A stretch of DNA of 53,070 nucleotides, taken from positions 1 to 53,070 of the forward strand of contig CACIUL010000018.1 of NCBI GenBank assembly GCA_902589825.1. Reading direction: 5' to 3'. The position numbers were made by a program, and so were the translations under genes. This DNA comes from an uncultured Verrucomicrobiota bacterium (lineage in GTDB: Bacteria > Verrucomicrobiota > Verrucomicrobiia > Verrucomicrobiales > DEV007). Of this stretch, positions 44,302 through 53,070 are shown in pieces (positions within the stretch are counted from its first letter, which is position 1; each line of letters begins with the position of its first letter). The notes beneath the pieces were generated by a model, which worked only from the letters and a program-made list of their open reading frames with translations, was not told the DNA's origin and did not search any database.

Positions 44302-44658
44302 ATGGCAAAGGTCACCATCTACCACTACCCGAACTGAGGATCCTCAAAGAACGCCCTGGCGGTCGCCGGGGAACTCGGAATTGATCCTGAGGTCATCCTC
44401 TACATCAAGACACCGCCTGACCGAAAGGCACTGGAAAAGATCATTGCAGGTCTTGAAGACCCCGTGGAAGACCTGGTGCGCAAGGACTCCAAGTTCAAGA
44501 AACTGGAGCTCAGCCCGGAGGATTATGTCGATAATCCGGATGCCGTGATTGAGATTCTGCTCAAGCACAAGCAGTTGCTGCAGCGTCCTGTCGTTGTGAA
44601 GGGCAACAAGGCGATCATTGGCAGGCCAAAAGACCGTATTTTTACGTTTCTTTCCTGA
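44302..44658 (+). CDS. arsC: Selenocysteine-containing ArsC-family arsenate reductase homologue
   Basis: Thioredoxin-fold ArsC family; classical members reduce arsenate with a catalytic Cys and glutaredoxin. From ATG 44302 the frame reads MAKVTIYHYPN, then TGA (44335-44337), then GSSKNALAVAGELGIDPEV and on to TGA at 44656 (118 codons). E. coli-type ArsC begins ITIYHNPACGTSRNTL, so the TGA sits exactly on Cys12. The three catalytic arginines are conserved as Arg60 (DLVRKD), Arg95 (LQRPVVV) and Arg108 (IGRPKD). The protein is collinear without gaps to about residue 60. A SECIS-like hairpin follows the TGA. No Cys is present anywhere, so Sec would be the only redox residue. Conventional calling would find only 44464-44658. 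Alternatives: a Cys-to-stop mutation or a base error. True substrate (arsenate or other) is inference. Confidence 0.88.
44338..44392 (+). promoter_or_regulatory. Bacterial SECIS-like element
   Basis: Immediately after the in-frame TGA. CCCTGGC (44354-44360) pairs with GCCGGGG (44365-44371) over 7 bp including one U-G wobble, leaving the tetraloop GGUC (44361-44364). The loop begins 24 nt after the TGA, within the 16-37 nt range I recall for bacterial SECIS apical G. E. coli fdhF also presents GGUC in its loop. CCTCA (44342-44346) can pair with TGAGG (44388-44392) to close the base. Confidence 0.78.
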
Positions 44659-44764
44659 AAAAGCCTGTAAGGCGTAACCAGTAACCGGCATCCTTCAAAA
44701 ATAGAGGATTGCGCGGCTTTGGCTCCCCATGCCGGAAAAGCATCCCGTGAATCCATGCAGGCGC

Positions 44765-44793
44765 TTGACTTGAAGATTCAAAATCCCTAAAAA
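44765..44793 (+). promoter_or_regulatory. Candidate promoter of the LamG/TSP3 protein gene
   Basis: TTGACT (44765-44770), 17-nt spacer and TAAAAA (44788-44793), 35 nt before the ATG at 44829. Confidence 0.45.
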
Positions 44794-44828
44794 ACCTTAG
44801 TTCCCCATTTCCCTTTATACCCACGAAA

Positions 44829-47800
44829 ATGAAATCCCATTCCAAAAGCATCCCTTGCCGCCCCCTTGCCCTGCCTCTCCTTGCCCTGCTCATCTGCAGC
44901 GGCAGCACATCAGGGGAAATTCTTGATACGCTGGCAGAATACGGCAACGCCGCCACCGCAACCTCCCCCAACCCCGCCGGTAATGCCCACGGCGCGGACT
45001 TTACCAATGCGGCCATCGGGTCCTATGTCATCACTGCGGCAGGGACCGACATCTGGGGCGGCAACGACAACGGTAGCGTCATTTATGATGCCGACGGCAA
45101 ACGGGCCGCGGGCTCCAATTTTAGCGCAGTTGTCCGTTCAGTCTCCATTGCCGCCGATCCGGCCGAACCTCTTGCCAACAACTGGGGACGCACGGGCCTG
45201 ATTGCCCGGCAGGATGTCTCAGCCGCCAACTCCCCGAACGTTGCCCACCTGCGCAGGGACGGAGCTAACGCATGGACTTCACTTCAGGGGCGCAGGGATC
45301 CCGGTGGCGGAACCGATCGCGCCAACGGTGAAATGGGTAACCAGGCGGCAAATAACGCCAACGGCTCAGTGCGCAATACACCCCTTTGGCTGGGACTTCA
45401 CCGCGTCGACGGCGAGTGGTATGCCACCTGGGCCGCTGACAACGACGGCACCCCGGGCACTTGGAGCATTCCCCGTCAGCGCGATACTCCCGGCAACAAC
45501 ATGAACGGTGAAGTCTGGGTTGGGCTTGCCCACCAGTCACACGGCGGCAATAACGCACACAACCTGGGTGGAAATACCGCCGTCTTCGATAACTTCAGGG
45601 TCAGTGATTTCGGCACCTTCACCAGCGGCGGCAGCGGAAGCATGACCCTGGACGGCAATAACGTGCTCCTCAGCACTGACGCCTTCAAACTGGGCGAGGA
45701 CCCCGAAGCAACTGAATGGCGCGTTGATTACCTTACCGCAGTCCCTATCAACACAATTACGCCGGGCAAAGTCAAAGCCGACATCTACATGCAGAACAAC
45801 GGCGGAAACCTGGGCGCCTTCAACGCAATGACCGAAGGGCCTGCCAACGGCACTGCCTACATTGAAAATATCCTGTGGTCTTCAAACAACTATACACAGA
45901 CCAATTCCGAGGGAGTCAACCTCTTTGCACTGGCAGTTCCAGGATCCTTCACCGGCGGACAGGACCAATACGGGGTAAACATGACAGGACAAATCCACAT
46001 ACCGAGTGATGCCGACCGTGACGGGAAAGAAACCATCGAGTTCCATGACGGAAACGATGATTACGCAATCCTCATTGTCGACGGCGTTACAATTATCGAC
46101 CACAATGGCTGGAGCAACGTTGACGGGAGCAACGGCACGCTCGGCAGCTTTGACTGCAGCGATCCGAAATTTGATGACGGTGAGTGGGTCACGTTCCGGT
46201 TCGGAATGTGGGAAGGCGGTGGCGGCGACAACGCCAGCATCGCCTGGGATGCCCTTGACCGCACGGGCAGCGACAGTGTAACAGGCGGCGCCGACGGTTC
46301 ACTCAACTCATGGAACCCGAACAATATCGCAATCGGCGCCAACGGTAACGTCCCCCACGGCGGAGACCGCGTCCCCTCGGCAAACTTCCGCGTGCTCTCA
46401 CCCAACTTCGTTGAGGCCTCCCAGAGCGGCGAAGGTTCCGTCGATGACCTTATTCTCGACAATCCGGTCACGGCGACAACCACTGCCCTCAAGCTTTACG
46501 CTAACGGCACCCTGATAAACACCCTGGACCTGTCGCCTGCAATCTCCTCCAACAGCTTTACCGACTACACGGAAGTCACCGTGGTTATCGCAGACGGCGC
46601 GGTAAGCACCATGGATGAGTCCACCGTGAGTGCCACTGACAGCGCGGGCAATCCCCTTGAGGCAACCGTGACCCGTGACGGATCAAATGTCATTGTCGTG
46701 ATCGACGTCGGCGAGGTGGAACCTCTCAGTATTTACCAGCTGAATGTCTCCGGGACCACTACCGGAGAGGCGCCGGTCGATCTCAATGCCAGCCAACAGG
46801 CCTTTCCGCTCTATGCCGAAATGCGTGCCGGCCTTGAAGCCCCAACCAACTCCACAGTGGGCTGGGATGTAATGGAATGGACCGACAGAACCGGCTACAT
46901 CGGAGGCATCAACGCCATTCGCAATGATGTGCCCAGTGCCACGGAAACCGTTCCCTTCATCAACTTCACCGATCCGCAAACCAACGCAACTGCCGGGGAC
47001 TGGAATGTTGATGATCGCCCGATCCTTACCAACACCCCTGCTGACGACAACAACTACGTCACCTTTGCCCGCACCACATGGACTGCAACGGCAGGTGACT
47101 ACACGATCCGTGTCAGGGGTGATGACGGATACGCCCTGCGCATCCCCGGCGTCACAGTCAGCGGTATCAAGGGCGAGGCCCGCAACAGGATCGGTGCCGA
47201 CGGTTCTACCGCCTACTTCACTGAAGGCACCGGGAACAGCAACGCCTGGATCCAGATCAATGTGCCCGAGGACGGAGACTACCTTGTCGAGTTCTTCGCC
47301 TTTGAGGGAGGTGGCGGTTCCAACCAGGAAATCCTGATCAACACGGGCCATCACGACAACTTCAATGCCAATGGCTGGCAGCTCTTGGGTAACATGGGCG
47401 AATACAACGCCGCTTCACGGTGGGGTGAAATCCCATCCAGTGTCCTGCCATACCTTCCACAGGAGGGCAGTGATGAGGAAGGCTGGCATGCCAAGATCTG
47501 GTATTCAGCAAGGAATGGAGCCGGGCAGGAAGTCGGAAACCTTGGCCAGACGATGGCATTCCTGCGTGACCTTGAGGCAGAAACCTCAACTTTCGGCGGC
47601 TTCTGGGACGGTTTCTTAAATGCCCTTAACCACAGCGAAAATGGAGACAATCGTGGCAGAATCAATCCCACCGAGCCCTATCCCCGCCCCGAGCCGGGTG
47701 ATGGCGACTTCAGGAATGACCGCATCGCCATGGTTGCCCATGCTCGTCTCGTGGTTCCCGAGGACGGCGACTACACCGTCCAGATCCGCTCCGATGACGG

Positions 47801-49316
47801 CTTCCTGATGCGCTTCCTTGACCCGGACAACATCTTCCATACCGAAAGCGGCAACGGCAAGATTGAAATGCTCTACCCGAGTGAGATTACCCATGAAAAC
47901 GGCACCGGCGACTCAAACACCCGTGCGGCAGCCTACCTCACTGCAGGCTCACATGACGTCGTCTTTGTCTGGTGGGAAGGTGGCGGCGGAGACCACTTTG
48001 AGGTAAGCGTGGTCAACGGGGTCGAGATGGACCAGAACGCCGGTTTTGTTTTACTCGACACCAGCTTCACCGGCAAGGGACCGAACCTCGATGATGATGG
48101 CGACGGATTGAGTGATCCCTGGGAAATTGCAAACTTCGGCAACCTGGATCAGGACGAAACCGGAGACCCTGACAATGACGAGAGCTCCAATGCCCAGGAA
48201 TTTGCCGCCGGCAGTGACCCGAACAATGCGGACACTGATGATGACGGCCTCAATGACGGAGCCGAAGCCACAGCTGGCACCGACCCGACCAATGCCGATA
48301 CAGACGGTGATGGACTTGCAGATGGAGCAGAGATTGCAACGCACAATACCGATCCTACAGCCTCTGACAGTGATGGGGATGGATTCAGCGACGGCGATGA
48401 GATTATCAGCGGCACAAATCCCAACAATTCAAACAGCTCCCCCTCGATGGCCGTGCCGCTTGCCTACTGGCCGTTTGATGACCAGGATCCAGCAACCACC
48501 GAAGATGTCACCGGTAAACATCCCGGAACACTCAACGGAAACCCGACGTATGTTGCCGGACACACCGCTGAAGCGGGAGATTTCGCAATCCAATTTGACG
48601 GGATCGATGACTTCGTGAGTTCTGGCGCACAACTCCTGAACCTTAAGGACGGCTTTACCATGAGCGGGTGGGTTAATTTCACGGCATCCCAGGCCAATCG
48701 CACCGGCCTTTTCGGCCAGAATGACCTTGCAGAATTCGGCATGATCAACGCAACAACAATGCAGTTGTGGACCCCACGCGCAGGCGCTGTTGATGTGAAC
48801 TTCGGGCCATCCAGTGAAGGCTGGCGACACATTGCCGTTACAGGCGACAACCTCAGGCAGGTTGTGTATATTGACGGAGCAGAGGCAGGCAGCGGAGGAG
48901 GACCCGCACCACTTGCCAACAGCGGTTCCCTCTTTAACATCGGTGGCGGAGGCATCTATGACGGAGCAAACAACTGGTTCAACGGCCAGATCGATGATGT
49001 CGCAGTCTGGGATACTGTCCTGACAGCAGACACGATCGCCGCCCTTGCAGATGGAACGCTGACCCCGCTCGGTGCAAAGGATCAAACCCCGTTGAAAATC
49101 ACCAGCGTGGAATTCAGCCCGGATACCAAAGAGGTAACACTCACATGGAACTCCAGTCCCAATGTTTTCTATTCCGTGGACCAGTCTCCGGACCTTCTGA
49201 ACTGGGACCTTGAGATCGACGACAGCATCCAGTCCTCCGGGGAAACCACATCCTTCACTTTCCCGGCCATCAATGCGCCTAATAAGGCGTTCTTCAGGGT
49301 CAGGGTATCAGAATAA
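44829..49316 (+). CDS. Large secreted PA14-like/TSP3/LamG protein
   Basis: 1495 residues with signal peptide MKSHSKSIPCRPLALPLLALLICSGSTSG. The body (about 30-1080) is Gly/Asn/Asp-rich beta sequence with several repeated PA14-like strands: DYTIRVRGDDGYALRI, DYTVQIRSDDGFLMRF, ETIEFHDGNDDYAILIVDG, and recurring FEGGGGSN or WEGGGGDH loops. From about 1087 come calcium-type TSP3 repeats (DDDGDGLSD, NADTDDDGLNDGAEA, NADTDGDGLADGAE, SDSDGDGFSDGDE). A LamG/concanavalin-like domain follows at about 1207-1395 (PLAYWPFDDQ to DDVAVWDTVLTADTIAAL). The tail LKITSVEFSPDTKEVTLTWNSSPNVFYSVDQS to FFRVRVSE is a C-terminal module I recall from many verrucomicrobial secreted proteins. Probably surface polysaccharide binding; no enzyme domain is evident. 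Confidence 0.88.
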   Translation: MKSHSKSIPCRPLALPLLALLICSGSTSGEILDTLAEYGNAATATSPNPAGNAHGADFTNAAIGSYVITAAGTDIWGGNDNGSVIYDADGKRAAGSNFSAVVRSVSIAADPAEPLANNWGRTGLIARQDVSAANSPNVAHLRRDGANAWTSLQGRRDPGGGTDRANGEMGNQAANNANGSVRNTPLWLGLHRVDGEWYATWAADNDGTPGTWSIPRQRDTPGNNMNGEVWVGLAHQSHGGNNAHNLGGNTAVFDNFRVSDFGTFTSGGSGSMTLDGNNVLLSTDAFKLGEDPEATEWRVDYLTAVPINTITPGKVKADIYMQNNGGNLGAFNAMTEGPANGTAYIENILWSSNNYTQTNSEGVNLFALAVPGSFTGGQDQYGVNMTGQIHIPSDADRDGKETIEFHDGNDDYAILIVDGVTIIDHNGWSNVDGSNGTLGSFDCSDPKFDDGEWVTFRFGMWEGGGGDNASIAWDALDRTGSDSVTGGADGSLNSWNPNNIAIGANGNVPHGGDRVPSANFRVLSPNFVEASQSGEGSVDDLILDNPVTATTTALKLYANGTLINTLDLSPAISSNSFTDYTEVTVVIADGAVSTMDESTVSATDSAGNPLEATVTRDGSNVIVVIDVGEVEPLSIYQLNVSGTTTGEAPVDLNASQQAFPLYAEMRAGLEAPTNSTVGWDVMEWTDRTGYIGGINAIRNDVPSATETVPFINFTDPQTNATAGDWNVDDRPILTNTPADDNNYVTFARTTWTATAGDYTIRVRGDDGYALRIPGVTVSGIKGEARNRIGADGSTAYFTEGTGNSNAWIQINVPEDGDYLVEFFAFEGGGGSNQEILINTGHHDNFNANGWQLLGNMGEYNAASRWGEIPSSVLPYLPQEGSDEEGWHAKIWYSARNGAGQEVGNLGQTMAFLRDLEAETSTFGGFWDGFLNALNHSENGDNRGRINPTEPYPRPEPGDGDFRNDRIAMVAHARLVVPEDGDYTVQIRSDDGFLMRFLDPDNIFHTESGNGKIEMLYPSEITHENGTGDSNTRAAAYLTAGSHDVVFVWWEGGGGDHFEVSVVNGVEMDQNAGFVLLDTSFTGKGPNLDDDGDGLSDPWEIANFGNLDQDETGDPDNDESSNAQEFAAGSDPNNADTDDDGLNDGAEATAGTDPTNADTDGDGLADGAEIATHNTDPTASDSDGDGFSDGDEIISGTNPNNSNSSPSMAVPLAYWPFDDQDPATTEDVTGKHPGTLNGNPTYVAGHTAEAGDFAIQFDGIDDFVSSGAQLLNLKDGFTMSGWVNFTASQANRTGLFGQNDLAEFGMINATTMQLWTPRAGAVDVNFGPSSEGWRHIAVTGDNLRQVVYIDGAEAGSGGGPAPLANSGSLFNIGGGGIYDGANNWFNGQIDDVAVWDTVLTADTIAALADGTLTPLGAKDQTPLKITSVEFSPDTKEVTLTWNSSPNVFYSVDQSPDLLNWDLEIDDSIQSSGETTSFTFPAINAPNKAFFRVRVSE

Positions 49317-49335
49317 ACATTTAACCACTGGGCTA

Positions 49336-49371
49336 GTGCCACCCCCGTCAGGTTTCTGACGGGGGTGGCAC
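49336..49371. terminator. Strong bidirectional hairpin terminator
   Basis: GTGCCACCCCCGTCAG and CTGACGGGGGTGGCAC form a perfect 16-bp stem with a GTTT loop, 20 nt after the stop of the LamG protein and 11 nt from the stop of the converging methyltransferase gene. No long T tract follows. Confidence 0.75.
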
Positions 49372-49381
49372 AGGGTAAAGC

Positions 49382-50044
49382 TCAGCGCGTGGTCTTGCTG
49401 AAAACAATGAGCTGTGACTTGTAACCGGGTTCACGGCAGTGAAAATGGTCCATCACCTGAAAGTGTTCACCAATATAGGAACTGAACTCTGTAAAAGACC
49501 ATTCCCTGAGGTGACTGGGATTTCTTGGCGGTCCTGATGGATTGTTCAGCGTATCGCGATCCGGAGTCGACATCACACAGGTCTGGAAATCAATCCTGCT
49601 GATAAAATCAAGAAGATCATCAGGGTCCACAATGTGCTCGATCACATCTGCGCAGACAACAAGGGAAAAGCTTCCCTGCGGAACTCTCGAGAAGTCACTC
49701 TCCTCCCAGCAACGCTCAGGGTATTTTTCCCTCAGCAGGCTCAGGGTGGGTTCTATCTCCAGACCCAGGGTGTCAGCCTTGCGAAAATACTTCAGCGTCT
49801 TGTATGCGGTACCACACCCCAAGTCCAGCACCCTCCCTCCCCGGTGGATTTTTGATGCATGTTTATAGACAGCCTTCTGGTATTGTTTCGAGCTTTTATC
49901 AGTATCAATATACTGCTTTAAGGGGAGGTCTTCCTGCCCAGAGAATTCCGCTTTTTCCTGGCCGACATAGACTTCACGCCGGTGAACATATCCTGCAAAG
50001 ATTCCCCAGGTCTTGCGTGCCTGCTTACCGGTTTCTTCTGACAT
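49382..50044 (-). CDS. Class I SAM-dependent methyltransferase
   Basis: About 220 residues from ATG 50044; a longer frame begins at TTG 50131. Rossmann-type motifs: motif I GGRVLDLGCGTAYKTL, an acidic residue ending strand 2 (LGLEIEPTL), and FSLVVCADVIEHIVDPDDLLDFI around motif post-II. These match the Methyltransf_11/25 type seen in UbiE/BioC-like and sugar methyltransferases. The C terminus (WSFTEFSSYIGEHFQVMDHFHCREPGYKSQLIVFSK) resembles methyltransferases found near glycan genes, but the substrate cannot be deduced. It is isolated between convergent and divergent neighbours. Confidence 0.87.
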   Translation of the reverse strand: MSEETGKQARKTWGIFAGYVHRREVYVGQEKAEFSGQEDLPLKQYIDTDKSSKQYQKAVYKHASKIHRGGRVLDLGCGTAYKTLKYFRKADTLGLEIEPTLSLLREKYPERCWEESDFSRVPQGSFSLVVCADVIEHIVDPDDLLDFISRIDFQTCVMSTPDRDTLNNPSGPPRNPSHLREWSFTEFSSYIGEHFQVMDHFHCREPGYKSQLIVFSKTTR

Positions 50045-50299
50045 TAAGGCTGGGCTAGGTTTGGCAGGCAGCTTGCATTTGCAATGCGAAAAATCCTTAT
50101 TGGTCTTCTCCTGAGGCTTATCATACCGCAAGGAGCAAAAGATATCGCTTTATCTCAAAAATAAAGATTCTTTGCCCTTCTTGCCTTTATGCCCTGATTT
50201 TGTTTCCCAATTTGCAAAAAAAATGCTGAATACACGGTATTTCCGCGGATTATATATAGAATATCAATGGCGGCCCGGCCTGAACATTCAAAGAACGTC

Positions 50300-53070
50300 A
50301 TGAAGAGGATTCATTTACCAACAACCTTGGCCATCTTACTGGTTACCACATCCTTGTGCGCAGGATGGTATATCCAGAGCATTGCCCAGGCCGCTGAGGC
50401 AAAACTACCTCAAGGGAAGCTCCGTGCCACCTCGCCGAAAGCTCCGGCAAATGTCGGCCACCCCTCCTTCATGAGTCCGCACGCATCGCCCATTGCAGTG
50501 CACCGCAACCTTGTCTTCGTGGTCAACACCCCGGCAGATACACTTGACGTCATTAACAGCAAAAACAGGAAAATCATTTCCCGTGTTGATGTTGGTATCG
50601 ACCCGGTCAGCATTGCCGTCCGTCCCGACGGCAGGGAGGTATGGGTCGCCAACCACGTATCAGACTCCGTGAGCGTTATCGATATTTTCCCTGGAAGCGC
50701 CACTTACCTTCAGGTTATCGCGACCATCCAGGAATTTGACGGGGTCACCAAGGCTACCCGCTTTGATGAACCTGTAGGCATCGCCTTCGCTGGCAATGAC
50801 AAAGCCTATGTCGCACTTTCCTCGGAGAATAAAATCGCAGTCATCAACGTGGCCACGCGCAAGGTCGAAAAAAGGCTCAACGTCACGGCGCAGGACCCAA
50901 GAGCAATCACCGTACGTAACGACCGACTCTATGTTTTACCATTTGAGTCAAACAACAAGACCCAGCTTTCAGGAGGCTATAAAATCGATGGAGAACTTGT
51001 GACCTTCAATGCGCACGAGCATTCCATTGCCAACAACAACGTGCTCTCCCTTGGACATGTCACCGATATCGTCAAGCATCCCAGGGTGCCGGATCGCGAC
51101 CTCTATGTCTTTGACACGAAAACAGACCGGTTGGTTGAAACCGTGGATACCCTTGGGACACTTCTCTACGGGCTCGCTGTTGATTCAGGAGGAAGTGTCT
51201 TCATCGCACAGACCGATGCGCGCAATGATGTCAACGGGCGCTCAGGCACGAAAAAGCACGGCCTGAAGGAGCTCGGCAACAGGGCTTTCCTCAACCAGAT
51301 CACCAGTGTCAAATTCAGCGACAATTCTGCAGGCAAACCGAAGTTCATCGACCTTGAACCCCTGCCACCGGAAAATCCCGCCCCCGGAAAGGCACTGGCC
51401 ACACCATTTGCCATTCAGGTAAGCAGTGATGATTCCACACTGTATGTATCCGCAGCCGGGTCCGATAAGCTCTTCACCGTTGACACCAAAAGCGGGGAAA
51501 TCCTTGGACGGGTCAGTGTTGGCGCCGTTCCCCGGGGAATTGCGCTCGAATCCGCCGGCAAGGGCACCCCACCGAGGATCTGGGTATTCAATGCAGTCGC
51601 CAATAGTGTCTCGCTGGTCAATGCATCTGATCCCGCAAGGCTTCAGGTCGAAAGCACAATTGCCCTCGAGGATCCCACTCACCCCGCCTTCAAGCGGGGA
51701 CGCATCGCCTTCAACAAGGCCGGGGCATCGACTACCGAGACCTTCTCCTGCGCCAGCTGTCATCCCGACGGGCACACGGACCAGTTGCTCTGGGTATTGG
51801 AAACACCTGTTGTCACCGGAGGAAACCAGATCATGCCGCGCTCAACCATGCCTGTCCGTGGTCTGCGTGACACGGCCCCATTTCACTGGGACGGTATTCC
51901 CGGTGATCCTTATGGCGGCATAAACAGTGCCAGCATCCGACGCCACGTAAAGCCAAACAGTGATATCAATTCGCCGGAAAGCGCCACCCTTCAACTCATT
52001 GATGCGGGCCTTGCGAGCACAATGGCCATGGAGGGCAGTACCGTGAAAAACGATGAGGGGAAGGAAGGGCTTTTGTCGGCCGCGGAACGCGATGACATGG
52101 CAAAGTTTCTGCTCAACGTCACCTACCCTCCAGCCCAGCGCCGGGCCTATACCAACGTTCTGTCAAAAAGGGCACAATCCGGTTTTGACCTCTTTCACAT
52201 CAAGGGCGACAACGATCCCTCCAGGGCACGACCGAATGTCTGTGGTGACTGCCACCGGATGCCCTTCTGGGTCAGCACAAACACACCCGGAACCGGGATG
52301 GAGACACCCACCTGGCGGGGTGCCTATGACAGATTCCTGATCCTGCCGCAGGGGCGGCTGAATATCATCGATTTTGATTTCTACCGTCGCGTTGCTGAGC
52401 AGGGAATTCCTGAAGACAAGGTGTGGCAGTTCTCCTGGGGAGGACGGCGGCGTTTTGACCCGGTCTGGGACATGGTATTAGAGGGAAGCACCGGTTTCTC
52501 TGGCTCTTTTGCCAGGCAAATCACCCTGAGCAAGGACACAGCCAAAGAACGTTTAACCGGCGACCTCCTGGATGCCCTCGAGGCTTCATCCGCTGACGGC
52601 GGCATTGTCCTGCAGGTAAACGGCACCTTTATCAAGGGTGCAAAGGGCACCCCGGTCGAGTTACAGTTTGATAACGGCAATTACCTGGAAACATCCGGTG
52701 ATCGCAGGCCAATCACACGCTCCCGGCTGGTGTCACTTGCCTCGGAAGGCAGGTTTATCGGCACCTTTACCGCCCGGCACGGGGAAAACGCCGACTATGA
52801 CCACCCACAACCGGCACTCTGGACACTTGGAGCCATCGAGAAACAGAGGGGCCGCCAAAAGTTCCCGGTGATACACGAGGCAAACCCGACGATGACCGTC
52901 AGCGGACGGCACATCAGGAAAGGCGCCAACCTTGTTGTAAACGGCAAGAAATCCTCTGGAACCATCACCCTTGGTGAGAGGGAACAGGTGTTCATCAAGC
53001 TGGAAACCCTTCCCCCGTCCGGCATGCACTTCCTGCAGGTGCAGAACCCGGACGGACTCTTCAGCAACGA
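50300..53070 (+). CDS. YVTN-propeller / di-haem cytochrome protein (3' end beyond window)
   Basis: Open from ATG 50300 to the window edge, at least 923 codons. An in-frame ATG at 50267 is the alternative start. A signal sequence (MKRIHLPTTLAILLVTTSLCAGW) leads to a YVTN-type beta-propeller: VFVVNTPADTLDVINSKNRKIISRVDVGIDPVSIAV, EVWVANHVSDSVSVIDI, KAYVALSSENKIAVINVATRKVEKRL and TLYVSAAGSDKLFTVDTKSGEILGRVSVGAVPRGIAL. Two haem sites follow, CASCH at 51749-51763 and CGDCH at 52241-52255, separated by a region with MPVRGLRDTAPFHWDG resembling di-haem peroxidase/MauG-like proteins. Probably periplasmic and redox-active; substrate unknown. It lies downstream of a 255-bp gap of AT-rich non-coding sequence. 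Confidence 0.87.
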   Translation, partial: MKRIHLPTTLAILLVTTSLCAGWYIQSIAQAAEAKLPQGKLRATSPKAPANVGHPSFMSPHASPIAVHRNLVFVVNTPADTLDVINSKNRKIISRVDVGIDPVSIAVRPDGREVWVANHVSDSVSVIDIFPGSATYLQVIATIQEFDGVTKATRFDEPVGIAFAGNDKAYVALSSENKIAVINVATRKVEKRLNVTAQDPRAITVRNDRLYVLPFESNNKTQLSGGYKIDGELVTFNAHEHSIANNNVLSLGHVTDIVKHPRVPDRDLYVFDTKTDRLVETVDTLGTLLYGLAVDSGGSVFIAQTDARNDVNGRSGTKKHGLKELGNRAFLNQITSVKFSDNSAGKPKFIDLEPLPPENPAPGKALATPFAIQVSSDDSTLYVSAAGSDKLFTVDTKSGEILGRVSVGAVPRGIALESAGKGTPPRIWVFNAVANSVSLVNASDPARLQVESTIALEDPTHPAFKRGRIAFNKAGASTTETFSCASCHPDGHTDQLLWVLETPVVTGGNQIMPRSTMPVRGLRDTAPFHWDGIPGDPYGGINSASIRRHVKPNSDINSPESATLQLIDAGLASTMAMEGSTVKNDEGKEGLLSAAERDDMAKFLLNVTYPPAQRRAYTNVLSKRAQSGFDLFHIKGDNDPSRARPNVCGDCHRMPFWVSTNTPGTGMETPTWRGAYDRFLILPQGRLNIIDFDFYRRVAEQGIPEDKVWQFSWGGRRRFDPVWDMVLEGSTGFSGSFARQITLSKDTAKERLTGDLLDALEASSADGGIVLQVNGTFIKGAKGTPVELQFDNGNYLETSGDRRPITRSRLVSLASEGRFIGTFTARHGENADYDHPQPALWTLGAIEKQRGRQKFPVIHEANPTMTVSGRHIRKGANLVVNGKKSSGTITLGEREQVFIKLETLPPSGMHFLQVQNPDGLFSN

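Noticed and set aside
44464-44658. Independent small gene of 64 codons
   Set aside because: It is the 3' part of the ArsC frame; its first Met falls mid-domain (residue 55), and the upstream TGA is better explained as Sec.

Overview
The window looks like a chromosomal segment of a Verrucomicrobiota bacterium, probably a marine Opitutae-like lineage. The reasons are inferences from content: several large secreted proteins built from PA14, LamG, lamin-tail, CotH and FG-GAP modules, PVC-type cytochrome/beta-propeller proteins, DUF3500 and H-X-DG-type prepilin-like proteins, next to an ordinary ribBA-ribH-nusB-ftsY housekeeping run. Base composition is moderately GC-rich and Shine-Dalgarno sequences are mostly weak. 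No phage, insertion sequence, integron or CRISPR array was seen.

Layout. 1-660: 3' part of rplS and a tRNA-Asp(GTC), both on the minus strand. 706-9682: an alkaline-phosphatase-superfamily enzyme, a prepilin-like protein, a frameshifted FG-GAP protein, fumC, sppA, a Tat-exported DUF3500 protein and a short aldehyde-dehydrogenase homologue. 9688-12054: deoB and deoA; with the short ALDH this is a nucleoside-catabolism run. 12093-16539: a giant lamin-tail/CotH protein broken by a poly-G frameshift. 16646-21980: ribBA, ribH, nusB, ftsY, a CysJ-like flavin reductase and nadD. 21969-23411: fabG and pgl. 23568-26243: a cytochrome c/beta-propeller protein. 26266-44151: about 18 kb of minus-strand envelope genes (two lipoproteins, a CDGSH protein, three tandem PA14 proteins, an RND pump with its adaptor, a cyclic-nucleotide-type MscS channel, a solitary secretin and a TPR/Sel1 lipoprotein). 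44302-44658: a selenocysteine ArsC homologue. 44829-49316: a 1495-residue LamG/TSP3 protein, ending at a strong hairpin. 49382-50044: a methyltransferase. 50300-end: a YVTN-propeller/di-haem protein that runs off the window.

The most striking observation is at 44302-44658. A complete ArsC arsenate-reductase homologue is readable only if an in-frame TGA at 44335 is decoded as selenocysteine. That codon falls exactly on the catalytic Cys12 position, the three catalytic arginines are kept, and a 7-bp hairpin with a GGUC loop sits 24 nt downstream, as expected of a bacterial SECIS element. Standard gene calling would reduce it to a 64-codon fragment. The second theme is poly-G tracts: three runs of 8-10 G lie in coding strands of secreted-protein genes, and two of the three carry a +1 frameshift. 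The third is an overlapping mscS-secretin-TPR lipoprotein gene set with no other secretion genes. No selA, selB, selC or selD is in the window, so Sec decoding must be confirmed from the rest of the genome.
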